Positions 37,926-45,793 of a stretch of DNA of 64,000 nt are shown here, piece by piece (within the stretch, counting starts at the first letter, position 1; every line of letters starts with the position of its first letter). Under the pieces are notes generated by a model that was not told the origin of the DNA, did not search any database, and saw nothing but the letters and a program-made list of their open reading frames with translations. The translations under genes were made by a program, and so were the position numbers. This DNA is from DASWIG01 sp965371445 (GTDB taxonomy: Bacteria > Acidobacteriota > Thermoanaerobaculia > Multivoradales > J023), in assembly GCA_965371445.1 (NCBI GenBank), contig CBDUYN010000029.1:6001-70000 (forward strand), in the 5' to 3' direction.

Positions 37926-39476
37926 CTACTTTTCCTCGTCGCTCTTCAAATCGCCGATCAGCTTCTTGATCGGGATCGTCAGGATGAGGAAAGCGGCGCC
38001 CGAGACGATGACGATCGTGGCGACGGTGCCAAAAAGCTCCGGCAGCGGCATCGACTCGATCCGTCCCGCCACCAGCCCGGCGATCAGGTTGCCGAGCGCG
38101 GCACCCATGAACCAGGTCCCCATCATCTGCCCCACCAGGCGGTGCGGCGAGAGCTTCGTGACGCTGGAGAGCCCGACCGGCGAGAGGCACAGCTCCCCGC
38201 AGGTGTGCAGGAAGTAGGTCACGATGAGCCAGTTGGGGCTGACGCCGGTCATGCCGGTGGTGCCCTCGCCAGCGGCGACCGCCGCACGGAGCTCCTCCGG
38301 GACGTAGGTCGAGCCCCAGGCCATGACCAGGAACCCGGCGCCCAGGATCACCAGGCCCGCTCCGAACTTGAAGGGGATCGACGGCTCGAGCTTGCCGAGG
38401 GCCACCCACAGCCAGCCGAAGACCGGAGCCAAGAGGATGATGAAGAGCGGATTGACCGATTGGAGCCAACTCGTCGGGGCTTCGTAGCCCATGACCACGC
38501 GGTCCGTGTAGCGCTCGGCGAAGAGGTTCATCGACGAGCCTGCCTGCTCGAAGCCCGACCAGAAGAGGGCGGCGCCCACGAAGAGCAGGAAGATCACGAA
38601 GACCCGTTTTTTCTCCTGTGCCGTGAGCTTGACGAACGCCAGGATGGAGCCGAAGTAGAGGACTGCCAGGATGCTAATGGCATAGCCGAGTGCTTGGGCC
38701 ACGTTCTCGATGGTCAAGCCGAGCTTGTCCCTCAAGCCGTAGAGGACGAAGCAGGTGACGACGACGGCGCCGATCCCGGCCCAGAGCTTCGTCCAGTTGC
38801 CCCTGCGGACGGCCTCGTCGTCGTCTTTCAAGGTGCCGGCGGTACCGAGGAACTTCTGGCCGTACTTGTACTGGATCAGGCCCAGCAGCATACCGAAGCC
38901 CGCGGTGCTGAAGCCCAGGTGCCAGTCGACCTCCTCGCCGAGGTAGCCGCACAGCAGTGGTCCGACCAGCGCGCCGATGTTGATCCCCATGTAGAAGATC
39001 GAAAAACCCGCGTCGCGCCGCGCTCCCTTATCGGGATAGAGGTCGCCGACGATCGAGCTGACGTTGGGCTTCAGGAGCCCGGTGCCGAGGACGATCAGGA
39101 TGAGCCCGGTGTAGAACGACGGCTTCGACACGGCGTCCATGCCCGGGACGATCGGCAGCGCCATGGTGAAGTGCCCCGCGGCGATCAGGCAGCCGCCAAG
39201 AAAGACGGCCTTCTGTTGGCCGAGGAGTCGGTCGGCCACCCAGCCCCCGGGCAACGCCATGAAGTAGACGCCGGCGGTGTAAAGGCCGTAGATCGCCGCC
39301 GCCCGGCCGTCGGTCATGCCGAAGCCGCCGGTCCGGATCGCGTCGACCATGAAGAGTACCAGGATGGCCCGCATGCCGTAGTAGCTGAGGCGCTCCCAGA
39401 GCTCGGTGAAAAACAAGGTCGACAGCCCCCGCGGGTGGCCGAACCATTCCTGCTGCGAAGCGCTCGTCTCGCTCAT
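37926..39476 (-). CDS. POT-family proton-dependent oligopeptide transporter
   Basis: A 516-aa inner-membrane MFS protein that takes up di- and tripeptides with protons. The POT signature appears as ELWERLSYYGMRAILVLFMV (ExxER region, residues 25-44). The second signature is present as GLLKPNVSSIVGDLYPDKGARRDAGFSIFYMGINIGALVGPLLCGYL. About 14 hydrophobic segments are visible. GGAGG precedes the ATG. The nearby M1 and M16 peptidases and ggt fit a peptide-using lifestyle, though they are not in one operon. Confidence 0.94.
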   Translation of the reverse strand: MSETSASQQEWFGHPRGLSTLFFTELWERLSYYGMRAILVLFMVDAIRTGGFGMTDGRAAAIYGLYTAGVYFMALPGGWVADRLLGQQKAVFLGGCLIAAGHFTMALPIVPGMDAVSKPSFYTGLILIVLGTGLLKPNVSSIVGDLYPDKGARRDAGFSIFYMGINIGALVGPLLCGYLGEEVDWHLGFSTAGFGMLLGLIQYKYGQKFLGTAGTLKDDDEAVRRGNWTKLWAGIGAVVVTCFVLYGLRDKLGLTIENVAQALGYAISILAVLYFGSILAFVKLTAQEKKRVFVIFLLFVGAALFWSGFEQAGSSMNLFAERYTDRVVMGYEAPTSWLQSVNPLFIILLAPVFGWLWVALGKLEPSIPFKFGAGLVILGAGFLVMAWGSTYVPEELRAAVAAGEGTTGMTGVSPNWLIVTYFLHTCGELCLSPVGLSSVTKLSPHRLVGQMMGTWFMGAALGNLIAGLVAGRIESMPLPELFGTVATIVIVSGAAFLILTIPIKKLIGDLKSDEEK

Positions 39477-39641
39477 CGATTCCTCCAGTCGTTAAGGCCG
39501 AAGCCGACTACCGGGCCGCCGGCCGCTGGCGCAAGGATAGGAGATTTGACCACACGCCGCAAGCCGGCCGTCGGGCCAAGGACTACGATCGGAGTCGCTT
39601 CTCGCGAGAAGCGTGCCTACCTAGGAGGGGAAAGGGAGGAA

Positions 39642-39718
<77 letters not shown>

Positions 39719-39755
39719 TAAGCCGTCCGCGCGCAGCGGCGCGAACGGGACGGGA

Positions 39756-39784
39756 AGGATACTCCGCGCTGCCGCGTGGGTCAA
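39756..39784 (-). promoter_or_regulatory. Sigma70-type promoter of tRNA-Pro
   Basis: On the minus strand, TTGACC (39779-39784) and TATCCT (39756-39761) are separated by 17 nt, 37 nt before the tRNA 5' end. Confidence 0.7.
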
Positions 39785-40077
39785 GCAAGATCTTCGAGGC
39801 TTTTCTCCCAGGTGGTGTCATCCTGTCCCTCAGGGAGGACGGTCGCGGCCTCCGGTGGGACGGTGAGGACGCCCCGGGACGGTCCGTCGGGCGCCGTGGC
39901 ATGGTGTCGTGAGGGGCGTTTCGGCCCGTCTGCGTGCCGTCCGGTCTCTCGTCCGGCGTCTTATGAGGTAGGGTCGCTCGCCGTAGGTCAGGGTCTGGCG
40001 CGGGATTTGCTTTGGGCTCTGTCATGGAAGGAGCCGGAACCCCGGAACCGCGCGTCACCCCAGGAAGGAGATCCAAC
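39785..40077. other. Intergenic region before the VWFA gene
   Basis: This stretch of about 290 nt lies between the tRNA-Pro promoter and the start of the VWFA-related gene. No gene, hairpin or repeat was found. Several frames are open only because stop codons are rare at this GC content. It ends in a strong ribosome site (AAGGAGATCC). Confidence 0.5.
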
Positions 40078-41193
40078 ATGCGCCCCAGAATCGCTCTTGC
40101 ATCCGTCGCTCTGTTGCTCGTTACGGCCGTCCCCTGGACCGCCTTTGCCGCCGACCAGGAGCCCAAGGCCGAGTTTGGCGACCTCGTCGAAGTCTCGGAA
40201 GTGCTCCTCGATGTCCTGGTCACGGACCGGAAGGGGCAGGTCATCGTCGGCCTCGGCCCGGAAGATTTCCTCGTCCGCGAAGGCAAGCGCGAGGTGCCGT
40301 TGACCGGAGCGAGCTTCTACTCGAACCGCTTCGAGCTGCGCGACGACGATCCGTCGAGGGTCAAGAAACCGGCCGCCAACGAGGTCCCGGCGGACCGCTA
40401 CTTCATCTTTTTTTTTCACGACCAGCTGCGCCGCTCGGGCTCGGCCAATCAGCTCGTGCGCCGGCAGCTCGACGCGAGCCGTCAGACGCGGCGTTGGATC
40501 CAGCAGGAAATGCTGCCCGGCGACTGGGTGGCGATCGCGAGCTACGACTTCAAGCTGAAGGTCCACCAGGACTTCACGCGCCACCGTGAGCTCCTGCTGC
40601 GCGCCGTCGACTTCGCCGCCCAGGGCAAGGACCCGCAAAACGTCTGGGGCTCACGGCGGCCCGTGACGCCGGAAGGCCAGCCGACGCTCTTGAGGAACCT
40701 CCCGGAGGGCAAGGCCCTGCGCGACGAGACGACCAAGATGTACGACGGCTTTCGCCTCCTCGCCGACGCCACCCGCGACATCGTCGGACGCAAGAACATC
40801 GTCTTTTTCTCGACCGGCTTCGGCCGCATCGACACGCCCATCGCCCGCGCCGGAGCGCTTCCCGACGACCGCTACTTCCCGAAGATGCGCGAGAGCTTGA
40901 ACGACAACAACGTCGCGGTCTACTCCGTCGACCTGACGCCGATCGGCTGGGACTCGGCGCAGTCGAGCTTCCTGACGCATCTCTCGGTCGAGACCGGCGG
41001 CGAGTACTACGGCACCTTCACCAACTTCATCACGCCGCTGCGCCAGATCGCCGACGAGTCGAACGGCTACTACCTCTTGAGCTACCAGGCGGAGCATCCG
41101 GCGGGCGAGACCGGTTACCGCGAGGTCACCGTCGAGGTCCGCAACCCCGACTTCAAGGTCAAGGCCCGCCGCGGCTACCGCTTCGGCTCCTAG
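40078..41193 (+). CDS. VWFA-related protein (Acidobacteriota type)
   Basis: A 371-aa exported protein with a signal peptide (IALASVALLLVTAVPWTAFAADQ). The pattern VEVSEVLLDVLVTDRKGQVIVGLGPEDFLVREGKREVPLTGASF is the hallmark N-terminal beta part of the VWFA-related domain frequent in Acidobacteriota. The VWA-like core follows (IASYDFKLKVHQDF, RKNIVFFSTGFG), ending with LSYQAEHPAGETGYREVTVEVRNPDFKVKARRGYRF. The usual DxSxS metal site is not evident at the expected first strand, which reads FIFFFHDQLRRSGS. The ATG at 40078 has AAGGAGAT upstream. An in-frame earlier start (40012) would put 22 residues before the signal peptide. Confidence 0.85.
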   Translation: MRPRIALASVALLLVTAVPWTAFAADQEPKAEFGDLVEVSEVLLDVLVTDRKGQVIVGLGPEDFLVREGKREVPLTGASFYSNRFELRDDDPSRVKKPAANEVPADRYFIFFFHDQLRRSGSANQLVRRQLDASRQTRRWIQQEMLPGDWVAIASYDFKLKVHQDFTRHRELLLRAVDFAAQGKDPQNVWGSRRPVTPEGQPTLLRNLPEGKALRDETTKMYDGFRLLADATRDIVGRKNIVFFSTGFGRIDTPIARAGALPDDRYFPKMRESLNDNNVAVYSVDLTPIGWDSAQSSFLTHLSVETGGEYYGTFTNFITPLRQIADESNGYYLLSYQAEHPAGETGYREVTVEVRNPDFKVKARRGYRFGS

Positions 41194-41221
41194 CCTCGTC
41201 TCCAGGGTGGTTTTCGGCTTT

Positions 41222-41241
41222 CGCCCCCGGTCCAGGGGGCG
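41222..41241 (+). terminator. GC hairpin after the VWFA gene, possible terminator
   Basis: CGCCCCC-GGTCCA-GGGGGCG is a 7-bp perfect stem with a 6-nt loop, 28 nt after the stop. Only TTCGTG follows rather than a T-tract, so it may protect transcript ends rather than terminate. Confidence 0.4.
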
Positions 41242-41307
41242 TTCGTGTGCTAGGATTCTGGCGTCAAGATTCCCACCTCTACAAGTCCCAATCCCGTGGA
41301 AAGGACC

Positions 41308-43086
41308 ATGAAAGAACGTAACCCCTTCACCCTCGGCGTCTGGGTGTTTCTGGCGCTTGTCCTCGGCACCTTGCCGGCGGCCGGCGACGACGTCGCCCGG
41401 GTGCCGGTGGAGAGCTTCGAGCTCTCGAACGGCATGCGATTCCTCGCCGTCACGCGGCCCGAGCTGGTCACTGTCTCCGCCGGCTGGGTGGCCCACGTGG
41501 GCTCGTCGAACGAGCGCCCGGGGATCACCGGCCTCAGCCACTTTTTTGAGCACATGATGTTCAAGGGAACCCACACGATCGGCACCCGGGACATCAAGGC
41601 GGACCTTGAGATCATCGCCAAGCAGGAAGAGCTCCAGGAAAAGATCCGCGCCGAGCACGCCCGCCAGCGCGAGCGCTGGCGCCTGGGCGAGATCGACGAC
41701 CCCTTTAAGGACGAGAACCGCACACCCGAGCTCGTCGAGCTCGAACGGCAGTTCCAGGAGCTCGTCGAGAAGCACCGCGATCTCCTCGTCAAGGACGAGT
41801 TCGACAAGATCTATACGCTTGAGGGCGCCTCGGGCATGAACGCCTTCACCACCGAGGACCTGACGGGCTACTTCGTCACCGTGCCGTCGAACAAGCTGGA
41901 GCTGTGGTTCTGGATGGAGTCCGACCGGCTCTTAAACCCCGTCTTCCGGGAGTTCTACTCCGAGCGCGACGTGGTCTACGAGGAACGGCGGCTGCGCCTG
42001 GAGTCGACGCCGACGGGCGAGTTCGACGAGCAGTTCAACGCGATGTTCTGGCAGTCGCACCCCTACAGCTGGTCGGTGGTGGGCTGGCCGTCGGACCTGG
42101 AGTCTTATACCAAGGCCCAGGCCGACGAGTACTACGCGACCTACTACGCGTCCAACAACCTCACCGGAGTGCTGGTGGGCAACTTCGACCTCGGCGAGGC
42201 CAAGGCTCTGGCCGAGCGCTACTTCGGCCGGCTGGAGCGGGGCAAGACGGAGCCCTCCGACGTGATCACGATGGAGATGGAGCAAAAAGCCGAGAAGCGC
42301 CTGCGGGCCGAGTGCGACTGCCAGCCGCAGGTCGAGGTGCGCTACCACACGGTCCCCTTCCGGCATAAGGACTCCTACGCCCTCGACGTCCTGGCGGGGT
42401 TGATGCGGGGCCGCAGCGGCCGCCTCTACAAGAAGATGATCCTCGGCGACGAGATCGCCAGCCGTGCGGGCTCCGGGCAGAGGTCGATGAAGTGGGACGG
42501 CTACTACTTCTTCTTCGGAGAGACCAAGGGCGAGTCCACACCCGAGCAGCTCGCGGCCTCCTGGTACGGGGAGCTTGAGCGCATCCGCGAAGAGCCGATC
42601 CCCGAAGACGAGCTCCAGAAGGTCAAGAACCAGATCGCCGCGTCGGCCTTCCGGCGCCTCGAGAGCTCCATGGGCCTGCTCGTCCAGCTCATCTTCTACG
42701 ACGGCCTGGGGGATTGGACCTACCTGAACAACTGGGCCGAGAAGACCCTGGAGGTGAGCGCCGAGGACGTCCAGCGCGTCGCCGGGACCTACTTCAAGCC
42801 CGAGAACCGAGCCGTGGCTCTCTACCACCGCAAGGCCGGCACCCAGGCCGAGGAGCTGCCGCCGGAGCTCGCCGAGCTTCCCGACCAGATGCGCCAGATG
42901 GTCCAGATGCAGCTCAAGCAGGTCCGCCAGATCGAGGATCCGGCGCAGATCGAGAAGCTCCTCGAACAGATGGAAGGTCAGAAAGCGAACGCGCCGCCAC
43001 AGCTCCAGAAGGTGATGCCGCTCATGGAGCGGGCGTTCCAGGAGCGCCTCGAGGAGCTCAAGGCCAAAGAGGGAGGTGAAGGATGA
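41308..43086 (+). CDS. M16 zinc peptidase, catalytic subunit
   Basis: A 592-aa exported insulinase-family peptidase. A signal peptide (VWVFLALVLGTLPAAG) precedes the inverted zinc motif HFFEH at residues 78-82, and the downstream Glu ligand is in VVYEERRLRLES. Two M16 halves are present, and an inserted charged helical segment (KQEELQEKIRAEHARQRERWR) lies between the zinc motif and the second part of the active site. The last 80 residues are Gln/Glu/Met-rich and probably coiled. The ATG at 41308 follows GGAAAGGA; the GTG at 41296 is inside that ribosome site. It overlaps the next M16 gene by 4 nt. Confidence 0.93.
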   Translation: MKERNPFTLGVWVFLALVLGTLPAAGDDVARVPVESFELSNGMRFLAVTRPELVTVSAGWVAHVGSSNERPGITGLSHFFEHMMFKGTHTIGTRDIKADLEIIAKQEELQEKIRAEHARQRERWRLGEIDDPFKDENRTPELVELERQFQELVEKHRDLLVKDEFDKIYTLEGASGMNAFTTEDLTGYFVTVPSNKLELWFWMESDRLLNPVFREFYSERDVVYEERRLRLESTPTGEFDEQFNAMFWQSHPYSWSVVGWPSDLESYTKAQADEYYATYYASNNLTGVLVGNFDLGEAKALAERYFGRLERGKTEPSDVITMEMEQKAEKRLRAECDCQPQVEVRYHTVPFRHKDSYALDVLAGLMRGRSGRLYKKMILGDEIASRAGSGQRSMKWDGYYFFFGETKGESTPEQLAASWYGELERIREEPIPEDELQKVKNQIAASAFRRLESSMGLLVQLIFYDGLGDWTYLNNWAEKTLEVSAEDVQRVAGTYFKPENRAVALYHRKAGTQAEELPPELAELPDQMRQMVQMQLKQVRQIEDPAQIEKLLEQMEGQKANAPPQLQKVMPLMERAFQERLEELKAKEGGEG

Positions 43087-44585
43087 GACGACCTGCAAAT
43101 TGTTTGGTGGCGACGCTTCTGGCCGTCGCGCTTCCCGCCCTCGCCGCGGCCCAGGGCAGGGCGAAGATCCCGCCGCGTCCGGAGGAGCTCACCTTCGGCG
43201 AGCTCAAGTTCGACGTACCGCCGGGCGAAGGCTATCGGCACACCCTCAAGAACGGCGTACCGGTCTACGTGGCTGAGGACCACGCTCTGCCGCTGGTCAA
43301 CGTCGCGATCACTCTGCGCGGCGGCGACTTCCTCGATCCTGCCGACAAGGTCGGCCTCGCCACGCTGACGGCGTCGATGGTGCGCCGGGGCAGTACGGCG
43401 GGGCTTTCGGCCGAGGAATTCGACGAGAAGGTCGAGTTTCTCGCCGCCACCATGTCGGCCTTCGCACGGCCGACCGAGATCGGGGCGAGGTTCAACAGCA
43501 TCACCCCGGTGCTCGACGAGGCGATCGGCCTGTTTTTCGAGATGCTCCGCACCCCGGGCTTCCACGAGGAGCGCCTGGCGGTCGAGAAGGACAACTCCCT
43601 GGAGCGGATGAAGCAGCGCAACGACGACGCCCGCTCGATCCAGCGCCGCGAGTGGCGGTGGTTGACCTACGGTGAGGACTTCTACACCGGGCGTGAGATG
43701 ACACAAGCCCACCTCGAAGCGATCACCCGGCAGGACCTCGTCGATTTCCACGCCCGCTACTTCCGGCCGGAGAACATGGTCATCGCGGTTTCGGGCGACG
43801 TCCGGACCGACGAAATCCTCGCCCGCCTGGAAGCCGAGCTCGGCAAATGGGAAGGCGAGGGCGAAGAGGTCCCCTGGCCGCCACCGCTTTCCACCCACAA
43901 GCCCCAGCCCGGGCTCTACCACGTCGAGAAGGACATCCCGCAGGGCAAGGTCCTGATCGGCCACCAGACCCGGGTGTGGGACGATTGGGACGATCCGGAG
44001 CGTCCTGCGGTCGAGGTGATGAACTTCATCCTCGGCGGTAGCGGCTTCACGTCGCGCATCATGCAACGGGTCCGCTCCGACGAAGGCCTCGCCTATGGCG
44101 CGGGCTCCTCGTTCCAGCTCTCGAACTTCTATCCCGGGCTCTTCAGCATGGGCTTCGCCTCAAAGAACCCGACGGTGGCGCTCGCCGCCAAGATCTGTCT
44201 CGAGGAGATGAAGCGAATCCAGAAGGAGCCGGTGACGGCGGAGGAGCTGGAGCTGGCCAAGACGTCGCTCGTCGACACCTTCCCGCGGCGGTTCGAGTCG
44301 CCAGCGCAGATCGCCAGGACCTACGCCTCCGACGCCTACCTCGGCCGTTCCCACGAGTACTGGCAGAAGTGGCGGGACCGCATCCGTGCGGTCACCGTCG
44401 AGGACGTCCAGAAGATGGCGAAGAAGCACCTTCAAGGCGACCAGCTGGTCTTCTTCGTCGTCGGCAAGTGGGACGAGATCGCTCCGGGTGACGCCGAGGA
44501 AAGGGCGTCGATGGCGGACTTTTTCGGCGGTGAGGTCAAGCACCTGCCGCTGCGCGATCCGCTGACCCTGGAGCCGATGCCCTAG
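43083..44585 (+). CDS. M16 peptidase partner subunit lacking the zinc motif
   Basis: A 500-aa exported M16 homologue with a signal peptide (CLVATLLAVALPALAAAQ). The position of HxxEH is replaced (VGLATLTASMVRRG), so it should not bind zinc. The substrate-orienting RSDEGLAYGAGSSF segment of non-catalytic M16 subunits is intact. It is coupled to the catalytic gene through an ATGA overlap, consistent with a heterodimer in the periplasm like other bacterial M16 pairs. Its stop overlaps by 4 nt with the stop of the convergent amidohydrolase gene. Confidence 0.92.
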   Translation: MRRPANCLVATLLAVALPALAAAQGRAKIPPRPEELTFGELKFDVPPGEGYRHTLKNGVPVYVAEDHALPLVNVAITLRGGDFLDPADKVGLATLTASMVRRGSTAGLSAEEFDEKVEFLAATMSAFARPTEIGARFNSITPVLDEAIGLFFEMLRTPGFHEERLAVEKDNSLERMKQRNDDARSIQRREWRWLTYGEDFYTGREMTQAHLEAITRQDLVDFHARYFRPENMVIAVSGDVRTDEILARLEAELGKWEGEGEEVPWPPPLSTHKPQPGLYHVEKDIPQGKVLIGHQTRVWDDWDDPERPAVEVMNFILGGSGFTSRIMQRVRSDEGLAYGAGSSFQLSNFYPGLFSMGFASKNPTVALAAKICLEEMKRIQKEPVTAEELELAKTSLVDTFPRRFESPAQIARTYASDAYLGRSHEYWQKWRDRIRAVTVEDVQKMAKKHLQGDQLVFFVVGKWDEIAPGDAEERASMADFFGGEVKHLPLRDPLTLEPMP

Positions 44586-45586
44586 TAGCCCAGCTTCCCC
44601 TTGGCTTCGTCGATCGCCTCGCCGATCGCCTCGACCGAGAGCTTCTCCGCCCCGCGCCCGCCCGGGTAGTAGGAGCTCCGGTACATCGGATAGGTCTCGG
44701 AGCGCAGGTGGGCGAGCGTCTGGTGGCCGCGGCGGGTGCGCCTCTCGTGGCGAAGCGCGTCGACGTCGACGGGCGCGACGACGATCTTCTCACCCGGCCC
44801 GGGATCGGCCTGGGCGAGGATCCGGCCCTCGAAGTCGACCACCATCGAGCCGCCCGGCCAGGAAAAGGGCGGATAGTGGGCGAGGCTCGCTCCCTGGTTC
44901 GAGGCGACGACGTAGGCGACGTTCTCCAGCGCCCGGCAGCGGTTGACGACGGTCCACCAGTCCATCGGCGCCGTCGCCCCCCAGGGGTCCATGTAGGCCG
45001 AGACGCGGATCAGCACCTCGGCGCCGTTGGCGGTGAGCTGGCGAAGCGTCTCCGGGAAGAGCCAGTCGTAGCAGATCGCCACACCCAACCGGCCGATCGC
45101 CGTCTCCACCACCGGGTAGATCTCGTCCTCGTAGCCCGGGATGTCGTGCGGGCTCGCGTGGACCTCCCAGGGGATCCAGGTGTTGACCTTGCGGTAGCGC
45201 GCCAGGAGCCCCTCCGGGCCGATGAGGCAGGTGGTGTTGAAGACCACCTCGCCGTAGCGGTCGTCGCGTTCCAGAAACGTCCCCGTCTGGATGTAGATCC
45301 CGTGCTCGCGCGCTTTCTCGACGTAGCGCTCGGTGTGCTCGTTGGGGATCGGCACGGCGAGTCTTTCGTAGAGCTCGCGGGCCGTCGGGTAGACCGGCGC
45401 GGCGTGGGCGAATTCGGGGAAGACCACGAGCTTGACCGGCAGGAAGGGGCTGTAGCCGGTCACCGCCTGGTCGATCATCGAGAGCATGCGCTCGACGTGG
45501 CCGCCGATCTCGCTGCGCTCGGCAGGATTCGGGAAGTCGACCTGACAGGCCGCGGCGGCGTAGCGTAGATTTGTCTTCTCACTCAT
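44582..45586 (-). CDS. Nitrilase-superfamily carbon-nitrogen hydrolase
   Basis: A 334-aa cytoplasmic amidohydrolase. The Glu-Lys-Cys triad is visible: Glu58 in VFPEFAH, Lys133 in YRKVNTW and Cys172 in GVAICYDWLFPET. The fold is complete and ends with an acidic-basic tail. It probably hydrolyses an amide or ureido bond; the exact branch cannot be told by eye. A perfect AAGGAGG lies 6 nt before the ATG at 45586, so longer in-frame starts were not used. It points away from the FG-GAP operon, leaving about 200 nt between them for two promoters. Confidence 0.88.
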   Translation of the reverse strand: MSEKTNLRYAAAACQVDFPNPAERSEIGGHVERMLSMIDQAVTGYSPFLPVKLVVFPEFAHAAPVYPTARELYERLAVPIPNEHTERYVEKAREHGIYIQTGTFLERDDRYGEVVFNTTCLIGPEGLLARYRKVNTWIPWEVHASPHDIPGYEDEIYPVVETAIGRLGVAICYDWLFPETLRQLTANGAEVLIRVSAYMDPWGATAPMDWWTVVNRCRALENVAYVVASNQGASLAHYPPFSWPGGSMVVDFEGRILAQADPGPGEKIVVAPVDVDALRHERRTRRGHQTLAHLRSETYPMYRSSYYPGGRGAEKLSVEAIGEAIDEAKGKLGY

Positions 45587-45740
45587 GCTGAACCTCCTTG
45601 GCAAGCCGGGGGAGCATACCCGAATCCCCCTCGCCCCGATGAACTTTCCCGCCGACTGACCCTTGACGGATCCGGGCGGCTCAGACATCCTTGAAGGGCA
45701 AATTCTGTATTGTCGTGTCGCACCCCAACACCATCAGATT

Positions 45741-45773
45741 CGGACACCGTCACCCCCCCGCGCGCGGTGTCCG
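45741..45773 (+). promoter_or_regulatory. Leader hairpin before the FG-GAP operon
   Basis: CGGACACCG (45741-45749) and CGGTGTCCG (45765-45773) are a perfect 9-bp inverted repeat around a C-rich 15-nt loop. It ends directly before the ribosome site GAGGAGAAGGA of the first operon gene, so it could control translation start or be an operator. Confidence 0.5.
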
Positions 45774-45793
45774 TGAGGAGAAGGATCGAAGCC

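Noticed and set aside
39776..40303. Extra plus-strand gene between tRNA-Pro and the VWFA gene
   Set aside because: Open frame only; no start signal, and it overlaps the well-supported VWFA start in another frame.
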